The position numbers were made by a program, and so were the translations under genes. Under the pieces are notes generated by a model. It was not told the DNA's origin. It saw nothing but the letters and a program-made list of their open reading frames with translations, and made no database searches. From positions 186,001 to 250,000 of the forward strand of contig JAJNNX010000031.1 of the NCBI GenBank assembly GCA_023159155.1: a DNA stretch of 64,000 bases, read 5' to 3'. This DNA is from Ustulina deusta. Lineage: Eukaryota > Ascomycota > Sordariomycetes > Xylariales > Xylariaceae. The stretch's first letter is position 1, and each line of letters begins with the position of its first letter. Below, piece by piece: positions 12,137-24,400 of this stretch.

Positions 12137-12912
12137 TTGAACTCTTGCTAGAGAGAAAGCTAAACACATGACTTCTATATATGCCTACGAGCTGATCTGC
12201 TTCGGGTGGTGTAGCAATGGCGGCAGACTAGATACCATAGAGCATGCAATACAGACCATATAAAAGATTATATTCGACGAATCCTAGGTCGCAACGCCTC
12301 TCGCAAGGCTGAACCTCTCGACCTTTTCATTTTCCTGTCCTTCCCGACTGGTCGCGTATGCGTATTACGTGCTTGCTTATCGCTACAAGTGATACCGGAC
12401 AAGGACGGTGTTGTGCTAACAGGGAGGCGGACTCAAAAAGGGAGTGTCTTATGCTCGAAATTACGTGAAGGCAAACGCAATGATCTAGCAGGTAAAAGAA
12501 GTAAACGAGTGTATGGTCTGTCTTCCTACCTGGTTACCAGTTAGAAACCCACATCACCGGCTGCATGCCTAGGCAGGCAGTTTTAACTCTTTTATGCCAA
12601 GACGTAGAAATCCAGGAGGAAGAAAGGGAAAAGCGAAACCCAGGTATTTAACGACGCGGTGTGGCTAAGGAGAAGCCTGACCCCGTATTATTATTTCCTC
12701 GACTTGATCAGTGAGCAAACTGTCATTACGAATAACCGATGATACTAGGATGATTGATATGCAATCAAGTATCGATGATTGGTCCGCTTTGAACATAAGT
12801 TTTCCTTCTGTGCCTTTCATAAATATGAACTTGCAAATATCCTACGGGGACCTCGGGCTTCAGTGTGGAATTCTCGTACAGCTAGCTACCTGGCTCATTG
12901 GTGGTAGGTAGA

Positions 12913-12940
12913 CAGGTAGGCAGGCAGGCAGGCAGGCAGG
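12913..12940. repeat. (CAGG)n microsatellite
   Basis: About seven copies of CAGG, with one variant unit at the left edge. A second array of the same motif lies at 13930-13960. Confidence 0.9.
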
Positions 12941-13280
12941 TTAATAGGTTAGGTAGGTAGTCAGTCCTAGGTGGTAAGTACCGAGGCGTGGGGAAGTTCA
13001 TGATTTGAGCATTGAGCCTCCTGCATATGTAGGTAGGTTAGGTGCCTAGATAGGTTACCTGTTGTCATGGGCTAGACTTCCATTCCAGTAAAGGTGCCCC
13101 CGGTGTAGGTAGTGGAGAGCAGAGAATGGGACCGGCCTTGGCGGCAGGACTGGATCCGCCTGTCGGTTTCGTGGCTACGTAAGTAGGTACTAGTCTAGTA
13201 ATATTGGAAAGCCTGCATGCAGAATACCTACCTAGAATATACGGAGATGGGAGGGAGATACTAGTACTAGTTGAAACACA

Positions 13281-13483
13281 GAGAGAGAGAGAGATGCCGA
13301 TATCTGGATATCTAGCTAGATGGTGTACGCATCTATTATGCGCACGCACGCACGCACTATGTACCAAGCGTACATGCATATGGGATGTGGGAATGCATAG
13401 TTCTTCCGCGCGTCATGTCGCGACTGGTTCGGTTCGGTTCGGGGAGAAAGATACCCGTCTGTACTATGTATGTATGTATATGT
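13281..13483. repeat. Cluster of four short tandem repeats
   Basis: Within 200 bases there is a GA repeat (13281-13294), a CGCA repeat (13341-13356), a GGTTC repeat (13425-13443) and a TATG repeat (about 13463-13480). None shows coding potential. Confidence 0.8.
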
Positions 13484-13929
13484 CTGTCTGCCTGTCCCCC
13501 GCATTCAATTTCCTCGAAGCTTATGGGTGCGGTCATCACGAACGAATGAATGCAAGGCGAGTAGGTTACCTAGGGAGCGTAAAATCCCCCACCCCCCGAC
13601 TTTCCTGCCTGATGTACATAGACGAGTTGGGTACCGAGAAGCGGAAAGTAAATAGGTAAATGAGTAGTAGTAGTAGTGGTAGCTGGGGTTCGGTTTGCTG
13701 CCGATTCGTAGGCTTCACGTACGCTAGTCGTAGGACTATGTATAGCGAAACACTGACGACGAGATGACATATCTGCCCTGCTGGATTGTCTGCCTAACTA
13801 GGCACGCACTGATACTACATGCTAGTCACGCTTCTATGGAGCGTCATAATCGCCGTGTTTGCCAGCGTGGCGGATTACCGCCCAACACTGTGGCCCTGCC
13901 GGGTCGAAGAAGGATGTAGGTAGACAGCG

Positions 13930-13960
13930 CAGGCAGGCAGGCAGGCAGGCAGACAGGCAG
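13930..13960. repeat. (CAGG)n microsatellite, second array
   Basis: Seven to eight CAGG copies, one with a CAGA variant. Confidence 0.9.
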
Positions 13961-14394
13961 AGGACAATCGAAAGAACGCCCTGCATGTAACGTATCTTCG
14001 AGTAAGGCTATATACTCACTTACCATGTTTCGTACAGCATGGTGTGTAGATAAGATTACAATGGCGACAAAAAGGCATAAATAAGCATGTGAGGCGGGCC
14101 GATGCAGTTTCCCATCACTTCGCTCTGGGTAGGGAAAGATATAAAAAATCCCTGCCTGATTACTCCACCGTGTGACACATCTTGTACACGTCGATTCGGA
14201 TGGGTATCTATTGGCCCCCTTCTCAAGCTCTCTCTTTCTCTCTTCATGCTTCCTAGGCTAGGTAGATGGGATTACAAAGAAAAGCAATGGACGTGAGGAA
14301 AACAATGCCAAGATCTGGCGGAGGAGTGGGAGTTCGGGTCAGCAATCGAAACGTTGCCGAGGGAAAAGGGGGAAGAGGTTAGGTAGTCGGACTT

Positions 14395-14396
<2 letters not shown>

Positions 14397-14428
<32 letters not shown>
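14397..14428. repeat. T homopolymer, 32 bases
   Basis: An uninterrupted run of T. It could be the poly(A) tail of an old retroposed copy on the minus strand, but no recognisable body or target-site duplication is visible. Confidence 0.85.
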
Positions 14429-14429
<1 letters not shown>

Positions 14430-15334
14430 GAGTCTTAGGGCTGCTTTGATTATTCATTCTTTGTGTCGGTGCTCCATCCTTCTTGTTCCCGAAGTGAAGG
14501 ATACAAGCGGATCTTTCCGTTGTTGAGATACACTAGACCAAGGGGAAGACAAGAAGGGCGGGGGGCAATCTCACATGTATCCAGCTTCTGCTTGCAGATT
14601 TGATGGACTACTGGGTCCCAGTGACGTCTGATCTGGGCGTTGGTTGCGATTGGCGGGTCGGTAGGACCCCTTTGCATTGCTTGCGTATACCGGTAGTGTA
14701 TGTGGTTGATTCATTAATGTGGGGGTCGTGTATCCGAGTCCTGCATTGATAGATTCGGAGTATGCATTGGTATGCTGGATCTTGAGACAGAAGCGGCGTA
14801 TGCCCATGGCGTGGAATAGGAAGGGTCAGAGTCAGATGGATAGAGATGACGAACGCCTCGCTAGGGATCGTCGACATAACGTTCCTCTGTTGCAGAGATA
14901 GGTAGCCACAGACGCAGGGCGTTAAGAAAAACGCTAACTTGTTACCTAGTAGGTAGTCAGTGAACGCATGGGCATTGTTCTCTGCTTTGTGTGCACAATG
15001 GATCGATAGGCATATCATCATCGGTAGACGAAGACAGGAGCCAGAAGCCGAATGCGGCAAAGAAATCTCGCTCATTAACGCCTTTGTAGCTAGTGCGATT
15101 CTCCACTGCTGACTACAAGTCCGTAGCACCGAAACCCTCGGACGGCCGTGTTGTCATACTCACTTGAGGACGATGCGGGGAAACCACGACCGCATCATCC
15201 GGACATCGTAGCCGAGAGAACGCCTACTAAAGACGCGTTTTTGCTGTTGAGTACGAGACTGCTCGGACGAGAGCGAAGTTGAATATCTTTTGCGGGCTCG
15301 ATCATTACAAATATCCGTGCGTATTGCATCCAGT

Positions 15335-16447
15335 ATGCCGTCATCCATGGAGGTGCTCAAGGATGTCAAGGCGCTCACATTCGACGTCTTCGGGACGGTT
15401 GTGGACTGGCGTTCAACAGTCCACGCTGAACTCATCAAGAGAGCTCGAGATAAAATCGCATCGCCGGCCTTCAACGGACTTCCCGAGCCGCTTCAATCCC
15501 GTCTGAAGGGCATTTCGGACGAAGACTGGGACACTTTTGCACAAGAATGGAGAACTTCGTACGGTGAATTTACTTGGTCCTTTGTGCCCGGGAAGACAGA
15601 GTGGAAGGACATTGACACACATCATTATGACAGCCTCAAAGAACTGCTAGATAAATGGGGCATCGCAGGTGTGTACACAGAGGCGGAGATACGCTCGCTA
15701 AGCCGTACCTGGCACTACCTGAGACCATGGGACGACTCGGCACTAGGCATCCAGAAGCTCGGGACGCGATACGTCACAGCGACTCTTTCGAATGGGAACC
15801 GGTCCTTGTTGGAGGATCTCGACAAGTACGGTTCTCTTGGTTTCAAACGCATCATATCGACTGCAGACTTTGGTGCCTATAAGGTAAGACTCTTGTTACG
15901 GATACCCCCATGCCCACCCAGCCTTAGGAGCATGACTGATCGGCCCGCTGCGAGTAGCCGCATCCTTCCACATATCGGGGCGCAGTTGACGCCCTCGACT
16001 GCTTGCCCAATGAGGTGGCAATGGTTGCCGCGCACCTTGGAGATCTGAACGCAGCTAGGGCGAGTGGGCTGCGGACGATCTACGTCGAGCGAGATCGCGA
16101 AGAGGAGTGGTCGCAGTAAGTAGAACCCGGATTTCTGATAGCCCGCTTGTTCGCCATGCTCGATCCGCGAGTCACGTTCTAACTGAATTTGATCAGCCAC
16201 GACAGCCGTTGGCAGGATGCACGAGACTGGGTTGACTTGGTAAGGTGATTTCGGCGCTTTTACCTCCCCTTACCTGTCATCTGGAGCGACTGTAGCCCAG
16301 CTCCCGGAAGATGATACCCTACCTGCATAGCACCGTGACCCCCCCTTTCACGATTTCACAACCGGGGACTAATAATCATTCCGTAAGTGGATTTCTCAAG
16401 GAGAGGAAGGATTTGTCGAGATGGCACGACGACTAGGTATATCATAA
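15335..16447 (+). CDS. Haloacid dehalogenase, type II-like (HAD superfamily hydrolase)
   Basis: Four exons (15335-15883, 15958-16115, 16197-16239, 16388-16447) give 269 aa in phase. Type II haloacid dehalogenases hydrolyse (S)-2-haloacids; fungal relatives often have unknown substrates. Motif I is FDVFGTVVDW, whose first Asp is the nucleophile. Motif II is the Ser in TLSNGN. A conserved Lys lies in FGAYKPHPS across the first intron, and the motif III region is HLGDLNAARASGLRTIYV. The last exon codes only 19 residues (WISQGEEGFVEMARRLGIS), the usual C-terminal end of this family. It lies after a 148-nt intron with a CTAAT branch-like sequence. Reading past the third exon without splicing would stop three codons later and lose this conserved end. 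Confidence 0.85.
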
Positions 16448-19400
16448 AGCCGGGACGTGCTCTACACTGGTCCCCGAGTACTACAGTTCGGCTATCTGGT
16501 AGATGCAGAATGGACGCAGTTGCGCGACCCAATCCTAAAGACTAGCGAGATGAAAAAATGAGAACCCGTTGGAGGCCATCATGGACGTTGATAGGGCAAG
16601 TAGAACGTGGCGGCCCTACGTGAGACCTGAACAGATCTGGACTGGCACAATGCCGTGGTAAATGCCGTGTGTTGGTCTTGGGCTTGGTCTAGTACCCAAG
16701 GGCGAGTCAATGCGATGCGCTTGGCCCTCTGGGATACCAACGCATTGCCCGTGACTTCATGTGGTGTTTGGAAAGGCGGGGATGCGCAGGTGCCAGCCTA
16801 GATGACATCCTCGTTACTCAGCTTTGAACTTGAACCCGCCATGAGGCTCTTCTCGGTACCTGACGCATCGGATCAATAGTCTGACCTAGGCCGTGCGGAC
16901 TTCGCCTGTGACGAGCATGTTGGCCTGCATCTTGATAGGCCGAGCATTGAGCGCTAAAGCAAGCATATTCTAAACGACTTGAGAGAGCGCGGCAAAGGGG
17001 TAATTAATTAGATAGCGACTGAAACCATCGAACGCACATACCATAGCGTAGGTAGGTGCCTATCTGCCTCCTTACCATCTGACCGAAGAATGGTTTCGAT
17101 GGGCCGCGTGCCCCGCCCACTGTCATGTCGGGAAGTCCAGCGCTACCCATATAGCACGGGATACAACAAACGATCTCGTAATGTAGAGTGTATGGGAGGG
17201 GTTGGTATCTGTTTGCGAACCATCCCTTACGAGGAGTACATATATCAAACCTTGCTGCAGAGTCAGCCGCAAAGCCAGGCGAGAGCCGACAAAGCCATTG
17301 CAACTGTGAGTCGGCATAAGCTGGCAGTCCCAAGTTGGACAGGGGCGTGTCTGTTGGGCTTGTTCCGGATTCCCCTGGGCGGGCTTAAAACGTATGTTAT
17401 CCTTCAGCCCGTTCTAGAAGATAGATGGGGCTTGTGCTGGAAGCAAGGTGAGACCCTGTTCTAGGTTGTGGGAAGAAGTACCAAATCGTCGGGAGAGCGA
17501 TCTAGTACATAGTGGAGGGAAGAGGGATCGATCTGACTTGGATCTAGACTATATCTGGCGTCTCAAGGAAGCTTGGGAGAGGAGACTTGTAAAGTCTTGG
17601 TGGTCAAGATATTCACACAGAATCGCACGTGGCGGGGATACCGGCCGGGATGACGAATATCGAGTAGCGTAGAAAAAAGAAACAAAAAACACGTTAGCGT
17701 GTGTGGGCGCCATTGGTCGGCTGTGGTCGAGGAGATACATGTATAAAACCGACGAGAATAATGCGTGTATGCATCATTGTTAGGATAAGAAGAGATGGAA
17801 AACGCAGTTGTACACCGGCTACAGTAGGCTCTGTCTAGTGCTGAGCGCATCTCGGTGTTGCCGGTCGGTGAGTACGGTAGGCGTTCCACACACGCTTTGT
17901 ATAAAAAATAAAAAAAGGCGAAAGGAAGACAAGTAGCGCGGGTCACCTATTGGTGTGAGGCCATTAATCTGATTACTGTGCAGACACAGGAAAAAAAAAA
18001 CTGTCAGCACAGACTTGAAGGATCAACTACACTGGAGACGTCTGCGCCGTGCAGGCGACTTATATAGGTATATATGGGTAGTGTATGTTACGGAATTGTT
18101 ACCCGTCGAGCGTTGGTTAATGACCTACCTGCTACAGTATAGGCAGCTTGGTCGTTGCTTTCCGGCGCCCAATGGCCGCGCTGATTGTCAGCCAGAGCGG
18201 TTCTCAGTCTAGGTTGCCCACATATACCCGAATGCTAACCTAGCGCTTATACACTATCTATCGAGGTAGGTACACGACACTAGAACAATGCTGAGTGAGG
18301 ATGCGAAGCGTATTGCAGTCTAGACCGTAATGTCGTATTTACATTGCAGTGTGCCAGGAACCACCGTTACGTCTCATTGAGATGCGCCCAAATTTTGTTC
18401 AATCCAACTCTTACTCCGCCGTGTTGCCGAACCTGGTAACGAGCCTTTCCTACCTTTTCTGAGCACATGAACTGTTGTGTGTGTCTGTCCTCTTTGACCT
18501 CGAATTACTGGCATAAAAAGCAGCCGACGAAAAATTGCTGAAAGCAGACACAATCAAGTCTGTCTGTCTGTCTTCCTCGTTAGTTGTCGTCCTTATCAGC
18601 GGAAGTGTTAGTTGGCATTGCGTTCCTGTGCTTCCCGACTTTTTAATCTTAGGTAGGTATTATTTACACATTTACTTTTATGTACGCAGTGCTGAGCGAA
18701 GTGCACTCTTGGTACTGTGTGAACAGCCAAGATGGTGTGCAGGTTATGTACATCTCTATTATTTATAGGAAGTAAATACACCATATCTTGCCAAGAACCA
18801 CCGTGAGGTCCTTGGCACGCTTCTTGCTTCTGAAATTCTTACTTGCTACCAGATCACCGATTGGGAGTTTTCCTTTGAACTGGTCAAGTGGTCATCTAAT
18901 CGCGGGTAACATACCTACACACGTAGGCAAAGTACTATCAGACCTACGTTACATCTGTGTATTAGGCATTGTCATCATTACCTACCTGTCCGCCGTTTTC
19001 TCTCTGCATATCGAAACACCAAAACCCCCTCGCCCGGACGAACCCCTACCTCTCCTCTCGACGCTACAGGCGGTATACAAGCTACATACTCGATGAAAAC
19101 GGCGGAGGAAAATTTCTTCTCATCCTTCGGCTCCTCCACTTCCGCCTTGTCACTATCCTGGAGCAGTTCCTCTCACCCATAACGTGAAGTGTATGTGTTG
19201 TCCAATCCATCTCAGCGCAGTTTCGGGTGCCTGCTACTCCTCGTCCTCTTGTTCTCGTTCTGGTTCTGGTTCTTGTCCTTATCTTAGGTCAGCCAGTCCC
19301 GGCTGCTTGTCCCAAGTAGTGTACACCACTGTCCACTGTCCCGACTCTGAGCGCATCGACTAGATTAGATCGTTGCAGTAGCCTCGAGAGCAACCTTGGC

Positions 19401-20149
19401 CCTCCCACTTAGTTACAGTAGTGTAGGTACTACTATCTCTTTCCCGACAGCAACCTATTTCCACTGCAACAGAAATTCTCGATAATCATTATTTTACCTC
19501 GCGGGTGTCAAGTCTGCTAGCTGTATTTCATTCATTGTTTACTTGTCTTGGCCGTTGCTCTGGCCTTCGTCCCAGATCAGCCTTCCACAGGAGGAAGTGC
19601 GCATCTCTCTCTGCAAGATCTCTACATTTGATATTAGCGCAGGTAGTATTCTATTGTCCAATTTATCGCCCTAGGTACCCCTTAGCTACTGGTATGATGC
19701 CAACGCTAAACTTAGGTGCCTACACTACATACACTAGGTACTCTACTAGGTAGCAGTAATAATACATAATTATCATCCTACCTACTTAGGTACGTACTAG
19801 GTAAGTAGTTATACTACCGAGGTGAAGTAATGCAATAGCTCTCCAACTTATGTGGAAATGGTAAAGTTAGGTACCTACTTACACTAGGCACTACCTCCAC
19901 TGTCTGCTGTCTGCCCACCTACACTGCCTACACCACCACTGCACTGCAGCCCACCTATAACAACCTACAGCTACCTAAGGTACTCGGCGGTAGGTATCGG
20001 CCTGCAGGCACTGCCAGCTCCAGGCGGACAGCCGCTGTTATAGGCTCCAGGTACCTATCGGTTGGCAGACAGACAGACACCGATCGAGTTACTGCCTGGG
20101 GGAAAAGAAAAGCTCACTCAGTCCTTGCGAAGAGCCGACCCGCCCCAGA
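16448..20149. other. Intergenic spacer rich in TAGGTA/TACCTA words
   Basis: No gene recognised. Short frames carry no motif. From about 18640 to 20060 the words TAGGTAC, ACCTACCT and CTAGGTA recur many times on both strands. Confidence 0.45.
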
Positions 20150-20658
20150 ACACATTCTCCACAATCTGTAAAACAACCTTAGACCTTGAAGCCTTGACCC
20201 TCCTCTTCTCCTCCTCACTTCACCACTCAACCACTCAATTGCCTTCGCTCTCTCTCCAACACCCACGCCGTGTCCCGAGACACTCGCTATAGCTGTTGTT
20301 GTTACTGCTCCTCCTGCTGTTCTTTACTATTCCCGTCGTTGCCGTTGCTGCTGCTGCTGCTGCGGCTGCTACTATTTACTTATTTTATTTTATTTCGTCT
20401 GCCGGCCACAACGCTCCAGTATTCTAACCTTCTCCTGCTTATTAAATCGAACCGAACTGAAGAAAAAAAGGCGGCTTACATCATTCTTCCGTCCCGTTGC
20501 CTAGCCTTTGCGAAACTTGAACTGCCACAGCCCGCCACTTCATCCTCATCTCTCCCATCTTCCTGGAATACCCTACCTATAGCTATTGTTAATACTCCCT
20601 TGGTTCGCATACCTTTCGCCTATCACCTCGGTCCCGCCGGCCACTCTCCTAGTTCACG
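20150..20658 (+). promoter_or_regulatory. Pyrimidine-rich promoter/leader of the RAS-2-type gene
   Basis: A strongly CT-rich tract (about 20200-20280) is followed by a GCTGCTGCTG-type repeat (about 20343-20370), then A-rich sequence and the start codon at 20659. Such CT tracts mark core promoters of highly used fungal genes. No TATA box is obvious. Confidence 0.4.
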
Positions 20659-21469
20659 ATGACGGGGCGAATGGTGCTGTACAGGTTGGTGGTGCTTGGT
20701 GACGGTGGTGTGGGCAAGACAGCCCTGACAATTCAATTATGTTTACAACACTTTGTCGAGACTGTACGTCTATATTCCCCGCGAGATGCCACTGACGACT
20801 CTTGCCATGACTCCCTCACCTCGACCCCGTCTCCTCGCCGGATAGTAGCACAGCGCTGACCTCGGTTCCTAGTATGATCCGACAATCGAGGATTCCTACC
20901 GTAAACAGGTCGTGATAGACGGTTCAGCATGCATGCTAGAGGTACTGGACACGGCTGGACAGGAAGAATACACGGCGTTGAGAGACCAGTGGATTCGCGA
21001 TGGCGAGGGATTTGTCCTGGTCTACAGTATCTCCTCCCGATCGTCCTTTACCAGAATCAAGCGATTTCACCACCAGATTCAACGGGTAAAGGAGTCATGC
21101 CAGTCATCACCAACGTATCCCGGTTCACCAATAGCTGCTGCCGTCCCTGCGAGCTCCGTGCCAATCATGCTCGTTGGCAACAAGAGTGATCGCATAACAG
21201 AAAGAGAAGTGTCTACACAAGAAGGTCACGCCTTGGCGAGGGAACTAGGCTGCGAATTTGTGGAGGCATCAGCAAAGAACTGCATCAACGTTGAGAAAGC
21301 TTTTTATGACGTCGTTAGAATACTGCGCAGGCAACGAGAGGCCGCATCACGACCACCGGCGCAACGCACCCGCCCTCCCAACGGCGATACGTTTCCATCA
21401 GCCCGTGATAACGATCGATATAGGAGACCTCGTGGCCGAGGAAGCGGAAGCAAATGCGTCATTTTATAA
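20659..21469 (+). CDS. ras2: Ras-family small GTPase, RAS-2/RasB type
   Basis: Two exons (20659-20763 and 20873-21469) around a 109-nt intron give 233 aa. This is a membrane-bound GTP/GDP switch controlling polarity and morphogenesis in filamentous fungi. Visible motifs are G1 GDGGVGKT, the effector region [13 protein letters not shown]3 DTAGQEE, G4 NKSD and G5 ASAKN. The glycines equivalent to 12 and 13 and the Gln equivalent to 61 are intact, so the protein should cycle normally. A Ser/Pro-rich insert before the fourth G box (near [10 protein letters not shown]) is typical of the RAS-2/RasB group rather than RAS-1. The tail is basic and ends in CVIL. The terminal Leu predicts geranylgeranylation rather than farnesylation. 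The intron falls exactly before YDPTIEDSY. Confidence 0.95.
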
Positions 21470-24400
21470 GAGCCTAGCATAAGTAGGCCATGACGCTGCG
21501 AGCTCGCGCACAACTGAAACGATACCACGACAGCAATTCTTTTATATTTGATTCATATGTACCGTATCGAAACTACCGACTGATTGCGACGACCTCGGCG
21601 GTGCATAACTCTTCAGGGCCAGCTCCATGTTGTTAAAAGAAGAGTATGCTGTGTCTATACACTCTATTCCGTCTCATCTCTGTATGGCTTGCTTTTTTGG
21701 ACATCAACCAGTTTACCATCTGGCGAACGGCGTACGAATGAAAAATAAAAAAGCGGCATCTAGGGCGCAAGATAACTTGGGTTTTTCGTACACCAAGAAG
21801 ACACATTATTGTGAAGAGATGGGTCGGGCAGCCGGCGGTGTTCTGGAGTCTCGGAGGGGGCTGCCATTTTACGCCATACAAGAGTTTCGAATTCTTAAAG
21901 TCATCTTCTGCACAATTTCTCCATTGCGATGTCCATATTTTAACTTGCCCACGCATGAATATTCAATATCCCCTTGGTCGGAAAAAAGGATTGTGGTGCT
22001 GCGGGTAGTCCCCCAGGAGCTCTTCAACATATTGCATATTGAGCTATAGTCAAATCTACTCAAATCTGATTAGAGACACTATATTTACTCATCAATCAAA
22101 TCGTCTCTTGAAACATGCTTTTGATTTTTTCGCATTCCTAGATACTAAGCTGACATGAGAGACAGCCTTGCGTATTACAGTAAGTTTTCCTCCATGTTGT
22201 ACATATTGATTCAGCATATGGGCTGCTTAGTCTTGTAACCCTTTGGCAAAGCGCCAACTAGGTAGCCGAGTTTAGGTGGAGTCTCTCGTAAGTCGTAGCA
22301 TTAACTCCCCGCATATATAGCTGGTTGTTGGTCGCGCGCTTTTTTTTTTGCCTCTTCGGCAAATTACTCTCTCCATGTTTTCCCAACTCGAAGCCTGGCG
22401 GGTCATTGTTGTGAATAAGTTCTGTACCTCGTCACGGTATACACTGTTAGATATGTAGATGTGTCAGGGAGCTTTTGCAGTCGGATCCACCCGAATGCCA
22501 GTTCGTGACCTCATTGTAGGAGACACTGCTACCATTGGCTTCCTAGTACCGAGCAGTTCGTTTTCTACCCAGAGACCCATTCGCTAATAACTAGTCTTTG
22601 TACATTGTACAGAACCAACCAAATGATTGTTACTGGGGATAGGTACACAAGGATGCGGCCCCTGGACGAACATAGTGTAGGTGACCTAGATAGTGTACAC
22701 AGGCAGGGTTTCTCGAATCGAATTGCATGTGAATATCATCTCACTTTCCTCCATTTCCTTCCCAAACCTCCCGTGTTTATACCTCTGGCCCCCAACTTCC
22801 TAACTCGATATAGGTACCAAGCTCGGGTACATGTAATCACGGGCTATCGTTGACCGAGAGGAAGCTGAAAAGGAGGTGAGGCGGAAGCAAAAAAATAAAA
22901 TAAAATAACAAGGGATTGCATAAACCCGAAAAGACCGGTGTCGGTTGCTGTCCGCTACACGTTATTCCCGAGAAGTCTAAAACTTACATGCAACTTTGGC
23001 CATAGTCGCAGTACACACGTGTTGCTATCCAAATTCTTGCCTTGTCAAGACATTTTCTCAACTCTTGCCAGCTAATGTAGTACACCACATTGAACCGGCC
23101 ACCGATACAACCTCAACCCCACGTTGTAGTGATAAAGTACAGTCAACCTGTAGCACCTGCATGGCCAATTCTCGCCGCCCCCTTTTGCCACCTTCACTCA
23201 TGCATGGTACTATGTCTGAATATATGCTAGCCCCCTTGTTCGCAAACCCCAGAATCAAGTACCTATTATAGGGCAATGAAGAAAAGAAAGAAAAAAAAGG
23301 AAAGAAAGGTTACAATGCAAGAGCTTACTGACAACCCTCATAATGCTTCTTTTTTTTTTTGAACATTTGTTTTCTCCCCCCCCTCCCCCCCCCGTCCCCC
23401 CACTCTCTCCCGCCTACTTACCTTCTCTACATCTATTAGACCTTCCCAACTTGAACCTTTAACTAACTTAGTGTATCTATCTAGCTTGTAGTATGAGGCG
23501 TGTTGCAGCTGTTGGCTTGGCATGGAAAAGTAATTCTTGGCAGTTATTGTACAATTGCACAATACATTCTTGGTAGGCCCTTTAGCGCTTAGAACACTGC
23601 AGGAGACCTGAAGCTTCCATCTGATTAACTATGACTGTTAAATTGCTTGCACCCATGTCGTCCTGTGACCGCCGGAGATCTGCCCATAGTCTATGGTGCC
23701 GACCCTATTAGTACCCTGTGTAATACGATCAAATACTATTACAAAGTAGCGTAGTGCACTATACCGACCTCATGACACGATTGATTCCACAACCATCGTT
23801 TGTGTCTGTCTCCATTGACAACGACACGGAGTCCGTAAACTCACTGCTCGGCAAATTGTACAAATACCTTCAAGTTACTACATACACGGAGTCTTCGACA
23901 GTATTGCTACTGTTGCCCCAACAGGATCCACGGGTGATCGCTTATGTTGGAAGCAGTGTAGATCATATAGTGGGATAGTTAGCAGGGATGCCAATGGTGC
24001 TTGAAGCGTCCGCTTACGTGCCCATTATAACAATCCTCTATTTGGCAATCAATTAAACTAGCCCTGCCCGATTCCTTTATAATGGCAACTTGGTAGAAAA
24101 AGATTTAGGGAGCAAACTGTACCACCCCACCCCCAGTGTTAAATGTGTAGTTTCCTTTTCTGTATTATGGTGGAAATGCGCTAGCTAACAAGGCTTCCTA
24201 ATTGTGTTGGTTGGTTCAAGTCTTGGTTTCGAATTGCACACCCATACCAAAGTGACATTGACATCATAGTAATACGGCAAATACAACCTCAAGCACACAC
24301 ACAAGCAGACATACTTAGTTGCGAAAACAAGTCAAGAACGGAACTAGCCTAAGATCTAAGATCTTATCTCAGCTCACCTCATCGGATTGACCGACTCCAA

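Larger units (their letters stand above)
12137..15334. other. Microsatellite-rich spacer
   Basis: No credible protein gene. The interval has short tandem repeats, many TAGGTA/ACCTAC words and a long T homopolymer (listed separately). Short frames on both strands are repeat-driven and carry no motif. Confidence 0.5.

Noticed and set aside
12900..13960. CAGG arrays as a CRISPR-like repeat
   Set aside because: Contiguous simple repeats without spacers, in a eukaryotic genome.
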